In this document: in pieces, positions 1-10,945 of the stretch
Position numbering within the stretch: the first letter of the stretch is position 1
Layout: each line of letters begins with the position of its first letter
From: Globodera rostochiensis
Taxonomy: Eukaryota > Nematoda > Chromadorea > Rhabditida > Heteroderidae
DNA length: 64,000 nt
NCBI GenBank assembly: GCA_018350325.1
Contig: JAEVLN010000009.1
Coordinates: 2,788,459-2,852,458, forward strand
Direction of reading: 5' to 3'
The notes under the pieces: model-generated
Told to the model about the DNA's origin: nothing
What the model saw: only the letters and a program-made list of their open reading frames with translations
Databases searched by the model: none
Translations under genes and position numbers: made by a program

Positions 1-600
1 TGTAAAATAAATTACTCTTTCTTGCTTGTACAAGCAAATAATGGCAGTTTACAAAATCCGGTTGAGTAAAATAAAAAAATTTTAATTTTAAATGCTTAAA
101 AAATTATGATTCTCAATGCTTGCGTCAAGTGTTGGCCAACAAAAATGAGAATAAATCATTGCCAAAATTGACGTTTTTTGTTTATTTAAGCTGAGTTTCG
201 AATTAAATGCATATGAATAATATAAACTTTTGCAAAAATTATGGCCATATTTGACAAATAAACGCAGATATTCAAATAAAGATGAGCTATTTAAATTGTT
301 TTTTGAGGAAATATTATTATATGCTAAAAATGGCTTCATTTATTATTTCCATTTTGTTCATAATCCAAGGTTTAAAAAATAAAATTAAATTTTATTTTAA
401 TTAAAAAAAGTTTAGTTAACAATTTATTTGGGATAAATGCAAGCACAGATAACGGTATGCGCTGGTTGTTATCTTTAATTACTAATAAATTTTCATTAAT
501 TACATTTAAAATTTATATAAATTGGTCAAAAAAGATCTGCGATTTAAAACAAAAACTTTTGCAATTTTTTATCTCATCTTTGAGTGTTTAAGTATTTTTC
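1..600. other. AT-rich sequence without a recognised gene
   Basis: Very AT-rich sequence with only short chance reading frames on either strand. It may hold the promoter and first exon (signal peptide) of the thaumatin-like gene that follows, but no convincing start-plus-donor could be picked. Confidence 0.5.
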
Positions 601-661
601 TTGATCGGCACTGCCAAAAAATGCCAACGGGAATTTGGTATCGTCGTTAATTCCTCTAATT

Positions 662-1420
662 ATGGCAGGTGTCCAGCTCAATTTGGTCAACGGATGTCCA
701 TATGCAATTTTTGTGGCCGGTGCCGTGCAAGTAAATTTGACGGCCGGCGCAACAGAAACAAAAAATGTGCCGTCAGTGAGCAGTGCCCAACGCTTGTGGG
801 CCAACACGGACTGTGACAAACCGGTGGCCAATAAATTTTTGGGGCCTTTAAATTTGCTAATTTCTTAAAAATAAAATTCAAAATGTTCAGAATAATCCAC
901 TCTGCAGCTTGTCAGCGGCCATGCCGCCAATTTCTCTGTTTGAATGGACTTTCGATGCGGACGGCAAACAAACTTATGACGTCAGCTACGTGGACGGTGC
1001 CAATGTGCCGATCAGTGTTCAAGTGCCAAATTGTCCATCTGTCACTTACGACAACAAATTGGGCAACAGTTTGGACAAGCTGGCAGATACGGTACCGGAA
1101 GCCATGAAAATGGTTGACTCAAATGGCGTAAGTTTTGAAGCAATTAAAATTTGAAAGAATTTTTAATTGAATTTTTGCAGAAAAAGCGTGTGAAAAGTGT
1201 GTGTTTGGCGTACGGCACGGACTCCGTGTGTTGCCGGAATGCGCATAATCAACCGGAAACGTGTGGGCCAACCCATGGCTGGACTTCGGATCAAATCGCC
1301 GGCTACAACGCAATGCGTGCCGCATTTCCCACCTCGTACAGCTACGCTTACGATGATAAAATTGCCACGGAAGTGTGCCAGAATGGCACAAGTTTCCGGA
1401 TCGGATTTTGCACAAATTGA
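662..1420 (+). CDS. Thaumatin-like protein (5' end uncertain)
   Basis: Thaumatin-like proteins are secreted, disulfide-rich beta proteins, antifungal or glucan-binding in plants and also present in nematodes. Three exons join in phase 0: 662-823, 891-1127 and 1181-1420, with donors GTGGCC and GTAAGT and acceptors TTCAG and TTGCAG. The protein would be about 212 aa. Family hallmarks are visible: the strand NLVNGCPYAIFVA near the N terminus, RLWANTDC, then PPISLFEWTF and YDVSYVDGANVPISV (the E and paired D of the acidic cleft), and the C-terminal CCRNAH, CGPTHGW, SYSYAYDD and GFC block. About ten cysteines remain, fewer than the usual sixteen, and the GTGDCGG loop is shortened. No signal peptide follows the ATG at 662. 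An acceptor-like GGCAG overlaps that point, so a signal-peptide exon probably lies upstream. The first intron's donor is the weakest junction. Confidence 0.85.
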
Positions 1421-3130
1421 GACAAACGTTTGATGCTGTTCGAAATTGTGTTTCACTTAAACAGATTTGATAAAAATCTTTGAACTTGTGCCACTTTTCT
1501 TTATGCCATCCATAAAATGCGCATTTCCGGCTTTTTTGGCACATTAAATTTTGTCACGCAAACTTATGGGGAGAAGATGCCACGAATGTTCAAACACTTT
1601 AAATATATTTTTGGATTCTGTTGCTTAAGCTTTTAATCTGAACACTCGATTATAAACATGTTGGTAAAATATATTTTTAACTTTTTTTTATTAAACTAAG
1701 GACATTTTCTAAGAAAATGAAAATATCAACATAATGAAGTAATATTCATGCGCAAGGCTTACTTGAATTCTCGAGACTTAAGCTTTGATTCGGAGTCGAG
1801 AGTTTTGAAATAACAAAATTTTTAATTTAATTTAAAACTTAATTCAATAAACCCGATCTTTCAACATTTTTATATTTGAAGAAAATGTTACCCAAATGGG
1901 CCCCTGGTATGCTGCTGTTCATTGTTCTATGGCCAAGCCAATGCAGCTGCTTAATCATCACCCATCAACCTGCCGCTCTGCAAATGAGTGCGCAAGCCAA
2001 ATGCGCATCCAAAAGCGCGCTTCAGATCCAGTTACAGCCAACCCCCACCCCGTCCCAGATATCCCATTTGCCCCCCCCCCTCTTCCAGGCTTCCTGTTCC
2101 CCCCCCCTTCACCCCCACATCCCTTTTGTGTTGTTGTGCACATCCATTTTTCATCCTAATTGGGAAGAGGGTGAAGCTGAAGAAGTGGGTCTTCCCCCCC
2201 CCCTCTCCCCCCCCCCCTCCCCCCCCCTCTCCTCCGACCCCAAAAAAGCTGTCACAGGGCGGAGGTGGGGGGGCGGGGGGGGGGGGGGGGATAAGGGCGA
2301 ATAATGGAGACCCCATGGCCCCATACTTTGGGGGGCCTGATCCACTCCAGACCCACCTCCTTCCCCCCCCCCCTTTTATGGGTTACGCATCACGAAAGCA
2401 AAAGACTCCCTCCCCCCCTTGCCCCCCGCTTGGCCTGCTTTTTTTTGTCCTCCTCCTTCTTCCCTTTTCCGCCCAAATCCACTTAATCCGTGTCCCCTGC
2501 GGGGTCGGGTTGGTCCATCGCATTCTGTGGACCCATTACTTGCGCCTCCACCAACAACACCATTGCCTCCAATTGTGTTTTGCAACACTTCGTTGTTTTT
2601 TAACCTACATTTGTTGTACCATAAAGTTGCACTATTCCGTCCTGAAAGTCATGTTTCTGATCAAATCATTTGTTCGGTTTTTGATCAAATCATTGTTTAG
2701 TTTCTGATCAAATCATAGTTTGTTTCTGATCAAGTCATTGTTCGGGTTCTGATCAAATTTTGGTTTCTGATCAATTGTTCGGTTTCTGATCAAATCATTG
2801 TTCGGTTTCTGATCAATTGTTCGGTTACTGATCAAATCATTTGTTCGGTTTCGATAAAATCAATGTTCGGTTTCTGATCAAATAATTGTTTGGTTTCTGA
2901 TCAAATCATAGCCAATCCCATGTCAGGATCACAGTATTACTAATCCAAGCAGTACAACTCCTGATCGAAATCCCATCACTCTTGTTCAGTAATCCTAATC
3001 AACAGCTCACCGGGAGCATACATTGCTGATCAAAGCCACGCAAACAGCCCATTGGCCGAATATCTTCTAAATCTCTGATCAGAAAGCCGTCGTTGACTGT
3101 CGAGCCCGAGTCAAATCAGTTTTGTGTGCA
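1421..3130. other. Intergenic: homopolymer-C tracts and a GATCAAAT repeat
   Basis: No gene recognised. From about 2060 to 2420 there are many C runs of 8-12 and a G run near 2270-2290. They give long proline- or glycine-rich reading frames on both strands that are by-products of composition. From about 2640 to 2920 lies a degenerate tandem repeat (separate entry). The last 200 bases before 3131 may hold the promoter or 5' UTR of the paired-domain gene. Confidence 0.6.
2640..2915. repeat. Degenerate tandem repeat, about 24 bp
   Basis: About ten imperfect copies of a unit containing TGATCAAATCATTGTTCGG. Every copy carries the palindrome TGATCA. The array sits 200-500 bp upstream of the start of the paired-domain gene. 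Whether it is a simple minisatellite or a cluster of binding sites cannot be told from sequence alone. Confidence 0.85.
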
Positions 3131-5738
3131 ATGTCGTTGGCCAATGCTGCAAGCAATCACCATTTGTCGTCGGACCCGTTCAACATTTCATTGTTGGTCA
3201 ACCATTCTTCGATCAAAATGCTTCTTGAACAACAGCAACAGCAGTTTCTTCTTTCCGCAACTTCAAACCCAACTTTGCTTGCTTCCGCTTTCTTTCCCAT
3301 GCCGTCATCATTTGTTCCGTTGATGCCGCCGACAAACGGCGGAGGAGCGACGTCTGCTGAACTGCTCAAAGTTGAGGATGAACAACAGCAGCACGAGCAG
3401 CAACAGCCTGTGGCCAATCCGTTTGCGCTGCAGCAGCAAACGCTGGAGAGAATTATGTGGAACTTCTTGGCACAAGTGAATTTTATATTTAAAAATAATA
3501 TTAATAAGATGAATTAAAATATACATAATACATTTTGAACAATTTACTTTTGTTTTGAATTTTATACCTAATAATTTTATTTTAAATTTAAAAAATAGTT
3601 AATAAAAATAGTTTAATATAATAAACTTTCAACACTTTTTGTTTTAGAAATTATCTAAAAATTTGAATGTTTAAGAGTTTGAACAATACTATTTACGTTT
3701 AAAAACAAAATGAAAATTTTTGCGCAAATATATTGAACAAAAATTAAATCATCTTCCAAAAATTTAAACTAAAATTTAATGTTTTAATAAACGTAGTAAT
3801 TTTTACAACGAGGTAATTAATCAAAAAAAAAATTTACATTTAATTATTGTCGTCGATATTGAATTGAAATATTCGATTCTCAGTTACCATGCGATCAAAT
3901 CAGCCGCCCGATCAGCTGATTAAATGAAATTAATCATTTTTTTCAAAATTTTTCTTATTTGTTCAATATATCCATAATAAATCATTGTGCCCGTGGCCAT
4001 CTCCAGAAGCCATACGATTACCCCCCCCCCCACCAATCTGTCCCACTTCCCTTGTCCCCGTTCCTCCAAATTCTGCGCCCCGGGGGGGGGGGAGGGGGGC
4101 TCCTCTGCTGCTGCGCATTTCTTATGGCTCGGGGCGTGGAACTCTTTTCTTCTTCGTTCAGTGCCCCCGGGGGGTAGAACCGGATTGAGCGACCCAAATC
4201 CACTCCATTTCCACAGCTAATCGCACTTTTTGTTGGACAAGCAATAGAGTGATGGGCAAAGTTAGGGCTTCAAAAAAAAGGAAAACGCAAAAATATTGCG
4301 ACTTTGGTGGAGAGTTGGAGAGTTTGGCAAACATTGAACTAAAAATGTTTAAATTTGTTAAAGATTCTAAATAGCTATATAAATGAGGGAACATTATGCC
4401 AATAATATTGCCAAATATTGCAAATTTGAAATTTTGATAAAAAATAAATGACATCTAACCCTTCAGCAGAACATGGCCGACACAATGAGCAGAAACTGCA
4501 ACAGCAGCAGTGTTCTGTCAAGTGGACTGTTTCAACAACAGTTGGCCAACCTGCACGATTGCCAAGCCCTGCAGCAACAACATTTGGCCAATCATGCCGG
4601 TTGTGCTGCAGCTACTGTTTCGACACCAACGGAGGACTGCTGGACGTCCACACTGAGGGCGGCGGCCGCAGCTTCGGCGCCGCAACTTGAACCCGTGGAC
4701 AACATTAACAAGATGTCCGCTGATCAGCTGGAGTCCATATGTGAGGCAGACGAAGGGATCTGAGAAAAATTCGGAACCCCTGAAAAAGCGGATCAAAAAC
4801 ATTTTAAAATTTGAAAACGCTAAAAAACGGATTATCAAATTGAAAACGCTGAAAAGCGGGTCAAAAACATTTTAGGGTTAGGGTTTTCAGAAACCTAATT
4901 TGCTAAACAGTTTACTAAATTAAGCTCGGAACAAGTTGGGCCGTTCCTACAATCCGGGACGTCCACTGGTAATGATGGGCAAAACATTTTTGGGAGTTTT
5001 TTTTTAAATTATTTGAATTTTATTTAAGGGAATGTTGGACAGACAGAAAATTTTGAATCTGTACCAGAAAGGTCTGAAGATCAGTCACATCGCCAAACTG
5101 ATTGGCGTTACGCATTGTACGGTGCAATTTGCTTCTGCTACTTTATAAAAAATATTTTTAAAAAAAAGGCAAAATAGGCTTAGAGCAGCTCTGCTGATGT
5201 CAATTTAATTTTTATTTCAAAATTTTTTATTTTAATATTTTCGATTAACTTAAATTCTCTCATTGCTCTGATTTCCAAAATAGTTTCTTGTAGAGGTTAA
5301 GAAAAAGCAACAAAAAAAACTCAATTTTCTTTTTTGCTAAACCCTTAAGGCATTTTTGTTAATATGTTGATCGATCAGTTCATCTCATCAATCTATTTAT
5401 TGATTTGTTCAACAGCTTGCGTGTCCAAAATCATGACACGTTATCGACGAACCGGCTCCATTTATCCCCGTTCTGCGCAACTCATTCACCGGCGACACCA
5501 CCATCAGCAACAACAGTGCACTCCGATCAGCTTAAACAACTCCTCCACAAATGCCATGGACTTGGCTGCTGAGCTTAACCTTGTTGGGCATTCATCTGAA
5601 CATGGCACACTACCGTCCGCATTTCGACCTCCTGCTATTTCGCCATGGGCTCAACTGACGACGGCATTTTCTCCGCCTGATCGATTGGGCTGCTGCTCCG
5701 GTGCTGATCGGTTGGGCTTCTCCGGCTTGATCAGTTGA
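3131..5738 (+). CDS. Paired-domain (PAI half only) transcription factor, NPAX-like
   Basis: Five exons agree in phase: 3131-3475, 4467-4740, 4925-4968, 5029-5116 and 5416-5738, giving about 357 aa. The two short middle exons and the start of the last encode one continuous paired-type PAI subdomain (about residues 207-270). It runs LGRSYNPGRPL, RQKILNLYQKGLKISHIA, GVTHSCVSKIMTRYRRTGSI and PRSAQ. The codon for the S of THSCVSK is split across the last intron, which strongly supports the splice. The second (RED) half of a paired domain and a homeodomain are absent, as in the nematode NPAX group. The N terminus is rich in Q, S and A and has FNISLLV, a loose resemblance to an eh1 repressor motif. 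Expected role: DNA-binding regulator in the nucleus. The start ATG is the first in frame after a possible upstream acceptor, so an extra 5' exon is possible. Confidence 0.9.
3476..4466. other. Large first intron of the paired-domain gene
   Basis: AT-rich intron of about 1 kb. It contains a C run at 4020-4031 and a G run at 4080-4100 that create spurious proline- and glycine-rich frames. No coding exon recognised. Confidence 0.7.
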
Positions 5739-5869
5739 GCAATTTGAGAAGACGCAGCATTTGGTAAACGGAACAAGAAGCATCAGATTGCTGATTGGAT
5801 AACAAAATGGATACAAATTCTTTAGCCTGTGATACGCATGTGTAAGTAAGTGCCCATTCGCTGAACATT

Positions 5870-6052
5870 TCAAATTGTCTTTTGCCCATTTGTCCCATAC
5901 CCATATTTTTAGTCAATATTTAAAGTTTCGTAAGTGATTTATGTAAATAAAATGTTTTTGTAAAAGATGGCAATTTGTCCCATACCCATATTTTTAGTCA
6001 ATATTTAAAGTTTCGTAAGTGATTTAAATAAAATGTTTTTGTAAAAGATGAC
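5870..6052 (+). repeat. Direct duplication in the 3' flank, with AATAAA signals
   Basis: Two adjacent copies of about 84 bp beginning TTTGTCCCATACCCATA. Each ends with a TAAATAAAATG stretch that contains AATAAA. They start about 140 bp after the stop codon of the paired-domain gene, so the probable poly(A) signal region is duplicated. Confidence 0.8.
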
Positions 6053-6059
6053 AAATTTA

Positions 6060-6883
6060 AGTTAAACACAGAAAATTAAAGAAATTTGGATGTAAAAAAA
6101 AACGCAAAAACATATATATCATCAACAATTTTCACTCAAATTTTGGCCCAAATGTTTGCGCAAACAATCGGTCTTAATGTTACATACATTACGTTGGCGC
6201 TTTGTCGATGAAATGGACAGCGTCCGTCTGTCCGTCCATTTCGGCATGGCGTGGCCAACCATTTGATCAAACAAAGGCCTTCAGCGCCGCCATCTTTCAG
6301 CCCGAAATCCGTCTGCAGACCATTTTTTTTTGCTCGCTATTTTGTACACAAATCCATCCATCTCCACACAGCTGAACTGGGGCATGGCGCCGTGGATTGA
6401 ACACAAAGATACGAAAGAGACAACATTTTGTAGCAGTTCAGGGCCATATAATAGGGATACAATTTTATGTTTCGTCACAAATTTTCTATTATTTTATGGA
6501 GCTGGCTGTATTTTTGTTTTGGGTTTTGTTTATTCGTTTTTATGGGGGAGGAAAGCAAAATAAATTAAATTTGATACAATTTGTTTAAGCTGATTAATTA
6601 AAGCTACCTACCTGTAAGCATATAAACCTAAAGTAAAAATTACACCCAAAAAAAAAGACTCAGAAAAAAGGCAATGCTTCTATTTTAAAGCATTTTAATG
6701 GTTAAAATTATACATTTTAAGTCTTAGTTTTACTTCTGGGTTTTAACGAGTTTTTTTCTAATTTTAAAATTCTTTTTATTTGTCCACACGTGAATATTAA
6801 TTATTTTAACATTTTATTGTGTGTTGTCACGATTTCAAATTTAGCATATTTGTCTTCCTAAAACTTCAATAATTTCCACCAAA
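6060..6883. other. Intergenic, no recognised gene
   Basis: AT-rich sequence with a short, more GC-rich stretch at about 6190-6400 whose reading frames resemble nothing I know. Probably contains the promoter of the astacin gene. Confidence 0.5.
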
Positions 6884-9731
6884 ATGCGGCCATATTTTGG
6901 TTCAAAACATTGGCTGATGTTAGCATTACAAAATCTGCGATGGCTAATTTGTTGCCGTGCCATTTCCGACGCTTCACCCCTCTCGCCGTATAAATACAAT
7001 GAAAAATTTGGCGCCCAACGTTTGGTCTACGGCGACATTTGTACGTTGTGGGGGGGGGGGGGGGGGTGTTGGTTAACCCCATTTAAAAATTTTGCGCCAA
7101 TTTGGCGCAAATTTTCAGTGTTGTCACCAAGGCAAATAAAATTGAGTCGCCTGCTTAAGAGCAAGCAGATGGCCAAGCATATTGCGCTCAAATCAAAGCA
7201 AAACAACCGGTGGACCAACAATGAAATTCCGTTTCTTTTCTCCGCTAAATTCAATGAACGGCAGTGAGAAATTTATACAATTTGTACAAAACCCAAAAAA
7301 TTTTAGAAAACATAATAAAAGGCCCAAATTTCCGTGTTTTTTTTTTAAATTTTTTAATAAAAGGTTATTTAACGCATTTTTCTGACCCGTCATCACAAAT
7401 CCATGAATAATATTAATACTATTTATAATTGATAAACGCGTCAAATAAAAAGGCATCAATCACAAGAGCAAATTCAAAAAGATGTTATGAATTTTTTTCA
7501 AAATTCTTTTTTTTTGCGCCATTTTTTTTTTGTGCCAATTTGTCGCGCTGAGTCATATTAGCGCCAAAAATGGCGCCGGCGCCAAACTGACGCCGTGCCG
7601 TCATTTAAAAATGTACAAGAAAGCGCGCCATCCGCGAGGCACTGGCCGTGTTGGAGGACAGCAGCTGCTTCCGCTTCATCCCGCGTTCCAAGCAGCGCGA
7701 TTTTCTCTTCTTCGACATGCGCGAAGGGTACAAAATTCTTAATTTTTTAAGAGGCCGACAAAGAATTTAAATTTAAAAAATAAACTTTTACCATTCTGAG
7801 GTGCTTCTCCTTTGTCGGCAAGGTGGGCGGCCGACAGTTGGTAATTTAATCATTAGCAAATTATTTGATTTATTTTATTTGTTTATTAAGCTGTCGTTGG
7901 CGGCCGGCTGTCTGCACGACTACATCATCTGGTTGGATTGCTTTTTCATGGGCTAAAGCATTATAGATCCCGGACTTGCATGCTGATCGAGATTTCGATC
8001 GAAATCTCAACTTCATCGAAAAGTACCAAGATTTCGATCGAGCTCAAAAAATCTTCATCGAAAAGTACCAAGATTTCGATCGAGAATCTCGATCATCCGG
8101 GCTTTATAAAGGGCAATGTCAAAAATTAAAATATTTTAAATTGTTGTTTAACTTTTTAACCGCTTGTTAAACATATATTATATTTTTAGTTTTGATTTTG
8201 TATTTCCACCATTGTGTCACATTTACAAATAATTGAAATTATTTTTTATTGTTTATTTTGTTGAAATTTTTAAAAAAGTTAACAATAAACTATTTAATTA
8301 AAAATTAAAATGTCTTAATTTTTAGGCATGAAGTTATGCACGCATTGGGTACAAAATTTTGTTAAATTTTTATATCAATTAGTTTATGTCCAAATATGTA
8401 GGCTTAGAACATGAGCACCAACGGCCAGACCGGGACAGATTCATCCGAATTCACTGGGAAAATGTGGAGGCGGACAAACACTGTGCGCAAAATTTGGCTG
8501 AAAATTTAATCAATTAAAATGGATTAAATTGCATAATTTAAAATTTCAGTAAATTTTGAGAAAATTCCACAAACGGACGTGGACTTGTACCACAACTATG
8601 ATTACCATTCACTGATGCATTATGACAGCACGGCTTTTGGGAAAACGGACACGGGCACCGGAGAGCCCATGATGACAATGGAGCCATTGAGAGTAATAAA
8701 TAAATAAATAATATTAAATTAAAATTTAATTTAATTTTTACTTTAAGCCTAGTATTGGCCGATTGACTTCATTTAAATTTACTTTCATTTTATCTCAAAT
8801 TTGAATTTATTTAAAAATTTCTTTTCTTTTAATTTCCAAATCTTAATTTAAAAATATATTAAAATAAATATAATTGAAATTTTTCTCTGTTTTTACAAAA
8901 TGGTTTTTGTTAAACATTTATTAATATTGTTACTTTTAATTTTTATTTTCAAAATAGGATGGTGTCCAATTGACGGACAACTTCGAATTGACGGGTTTTG
9001 ATGTGGAAAAATTGCAGATTCTGAGCAATTGCAACCCGAGCAGTAAGTTCATAAAACAAATTGCTTTTTATTTTGCCTCATACAAATTTAAATAAAAATT
9101 TTCGGGACGAAAACTTCGTCCCGGCATGGCGCCAAGGTTGATCACTGATCCGAGCATGGACGAGCGGACGGTGACGGAATGCGCAGATCGGTCGGCAAAC
9201 TGCCACACATTGAAAGAGAATGGATTTTGTTGGGAGATCCGCTATGTTCGGCTAATCCGAATACAATGCCAACACACATGTGGCTTTTGCGAAGGCCATG
9301 GTGGACCGAATAAGCAAGAACATGCCAAGATTGTTGGCCAAAACGAACTTGACAAGATTGAGCCGGGCCAAGGCGGGCATGACAACAGTGTGGCCAAAAT
9401 TGTTGGCCAAGATGAGGATTATTATAACGCGGGCAACTCGGATGGCCACGATGAGGAGGAAGAAGATAATGTTTCGGAGCAGAAGAATGGCCAAGGTGAA
9501 CTTGGCAAGGCCAAAAAGAGTGGCCAAACCGGACATAGCAAAAGTTTGGCCGCCAACAAGAAAAACAAGAAGAAACTTTTGTTGGAGACGAGTGAAGAAG
9601 CCGGAGATGAAGCATTGGGCAGCCGAAAATTGTTGAAACGGGTTGATGAACATTATACAAAATGGACATTCCCGAAGAGGAGGCCGGACGATCAGAGTGC
9701 CAATGGTGGAGGAGGGGAGGATGAAATTTAA
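6884..9731 (+). CDS. Secreted astacin-family zinc metalloprotease with ShKT domain (NAS-like)
   Basis: Ten exons: 6884-7040, 7119-7263, 7620-7727, 7801-7840, 7891-7931, 8326-8348, 8402-8482, 8550-8692, 8958-9042 and 9106-9731; about 482 aa. Order of parts: hydrophobic signal segment (about 8-28), pro-region with YGDI (about 49-52, the aspartate-switch position), catalytic domain starting NNRWTNNEIPF, zinc site HEVMHALGLEH (about 165-175) followed by EHQRPDRDRF, and Met-turn SLMHYDS (about 219-225). A six-cysteine ShKT domain follows (about 300-335, CADRSANC to CGFC), then a lysine-rich and acidic tail of about 145 residues. Nematode astacins of this layout are secreted or cuticular proteases. 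Exon 6 is only 23 nt and carries most of the zinc motif. Phases agree throughout, except that the last intron would need a CGG instead of an AG acceptor. A ten-plus G run lies in intron 1. Confidence 0.92.
7975..8098. repeat. Short tandem repeat rich in CGATCGA
   Basis: Intronic (intron 5 of the astacin gene). Repeats of a unit containing AAGTACCAAGATTTCGATCG, with several ATCGAGAT palindromes. It reads open in two frames only because of the repeat. Confidence 0.75.
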
Positions 9732-9844
9732 GACAATATTTGCCTGACTTTGCTTTACTGGTCCTCGGGCATACCCCCCGGTGGAATTTTCAAATATAAT
9801 TTAAAAATCTTTAACATTTAAACAAAAAATTTTAAAAAATTGGG

Positions 9845-10440
9845 GGTTCAACCCGCTTCATCGGCCAAGAGATTCGCTTATGCAAGGGTGATAAAGTGTT
9901 CAAATTCCTCCCTCGAGGGGAGGCCTCCATCCTCCAGACCGACTCAGTCCGAGGACTGAACCGGCCCCGATGCGCTATTATGCCCGGCGCATCCCTCCAT
10001 TGACTCCCCCTGTTGTTTTCCCCCCAGGGCAGTCTCCTCCACGGGTTTGGTAACGAATTCAGAGCTTTTTGTTTGTGTTGTTTGGGGGGTCACCGCTGTG
10101 CACAAGCGCACTTGGCCTCAGCACGCTCAACATTCATCTGTGCGCTTCCCAACAGAGCTGTTGAACCCACGGATATTCGATTACGTGGATTTCTTTTTAT
10201 ATGATGGAGGGATTTGGTTGTACAATTCTTTGATGGGTTGCATTTCAATAGAGAGAAATCACTCTTACGATGTGTACTCTCTCGTTTACACTCCTTTCTT
10301 TTCCTTCTTACCAATTTTACATGCACTCTCTCGTCAATACGGGCAGAGCGATGAGAGAGTGCCAATGGTGCTGGGGGAGCAGTTGGAGGTTTGGAGGTTG
10401 AGATTTTGTAAAAAAAAATTTAACATATCAAACATTTTGA
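9845..10440 (+). repeat. Dispersed repeat, partial copy C
   Basis: Shares the core beginning CCCGCTTCATCGGCCAAGA, the segment CCTCCCTCGAGGGGAGGCCT, CTCAGTCCGAGGACTGAACC and the GATGCGC..GCGCATC hairpin with the copies at about 11960-12480 (+) and 32120-32640 (-). It lacks the minisatellite and outer arms of those two. The downstream part (GAAATCACTCTTACGATGTG and following) is also shared. Confidence 0.8.
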
Positions 10441-10754
10441 TTAGAGCGCAGACCGGACCGGGCCTGGACGCGAAATGGGTGTTTCGTTAATTGGAAAAAA
10501 AAACAACATTTTCGTTTTGATCCTCAGAAAAAATGTTGAATTTCGCCGATCCCTAACCTGGACTCGAATTTTTTCCGGGCCAGATGGTTCAGATCCGGTG
10601 ATTTTAGAAAAACCCCTCGGGCTAACCCCAATTTTCCGAACTACCCGGATTTTTTGACCCGGGTCTGATTGCAAATTCCTCAACAAAAACAGACAAAATT
10701 CGAAAAAAAAATTTCAATCCACCAATTTTAGAAAAATCACCGCAAAAGAAAACT

Positions 10755-10945
10755 AGATCCCGGTAAAATAAAATTTCCGGGAACGGGAACGGGAATTTGA
10801 ATTTTAACGGGACGGGAATCCCGAAACGGGTTCCATTCCTTTTATATTATGGAGTAAGGCTGTCGGTTTCAAACCGAACTGAACCGGTAACCGAACCAAA
10901 AAATGCCGGTTTTCGGTCTCGGTTCGGTTTAAAACCGACACGAGC
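10755..10945. repeat. CCCGG-rich transposon ends (fragments)
   Basis: About 10755-10840 begins TAGATCCCGGTAAAATAAAA and goes on into GGAACGGGAACGGG. This matches the right end of the hAT-type element at 62282-63140 in opposite orientation. About 10858-10942 is a second palindromic piece with CGGTTT and AAACCG repeats. No target duplication found, so these are probably remnants. Confidence 0.55.

Noticed and set aside
1876..2707. Proline- and glycine-rich frames of up to 239 residues
   Set aside because: Driven by C and G runs in several frames on both strands; no start context, domain or splice pattern.
9142..9669. Long minus-strand frames opposite the ShKT exon
   Set aside because: Shadows of the sense coding sequence, which has a clear ShKT domain.
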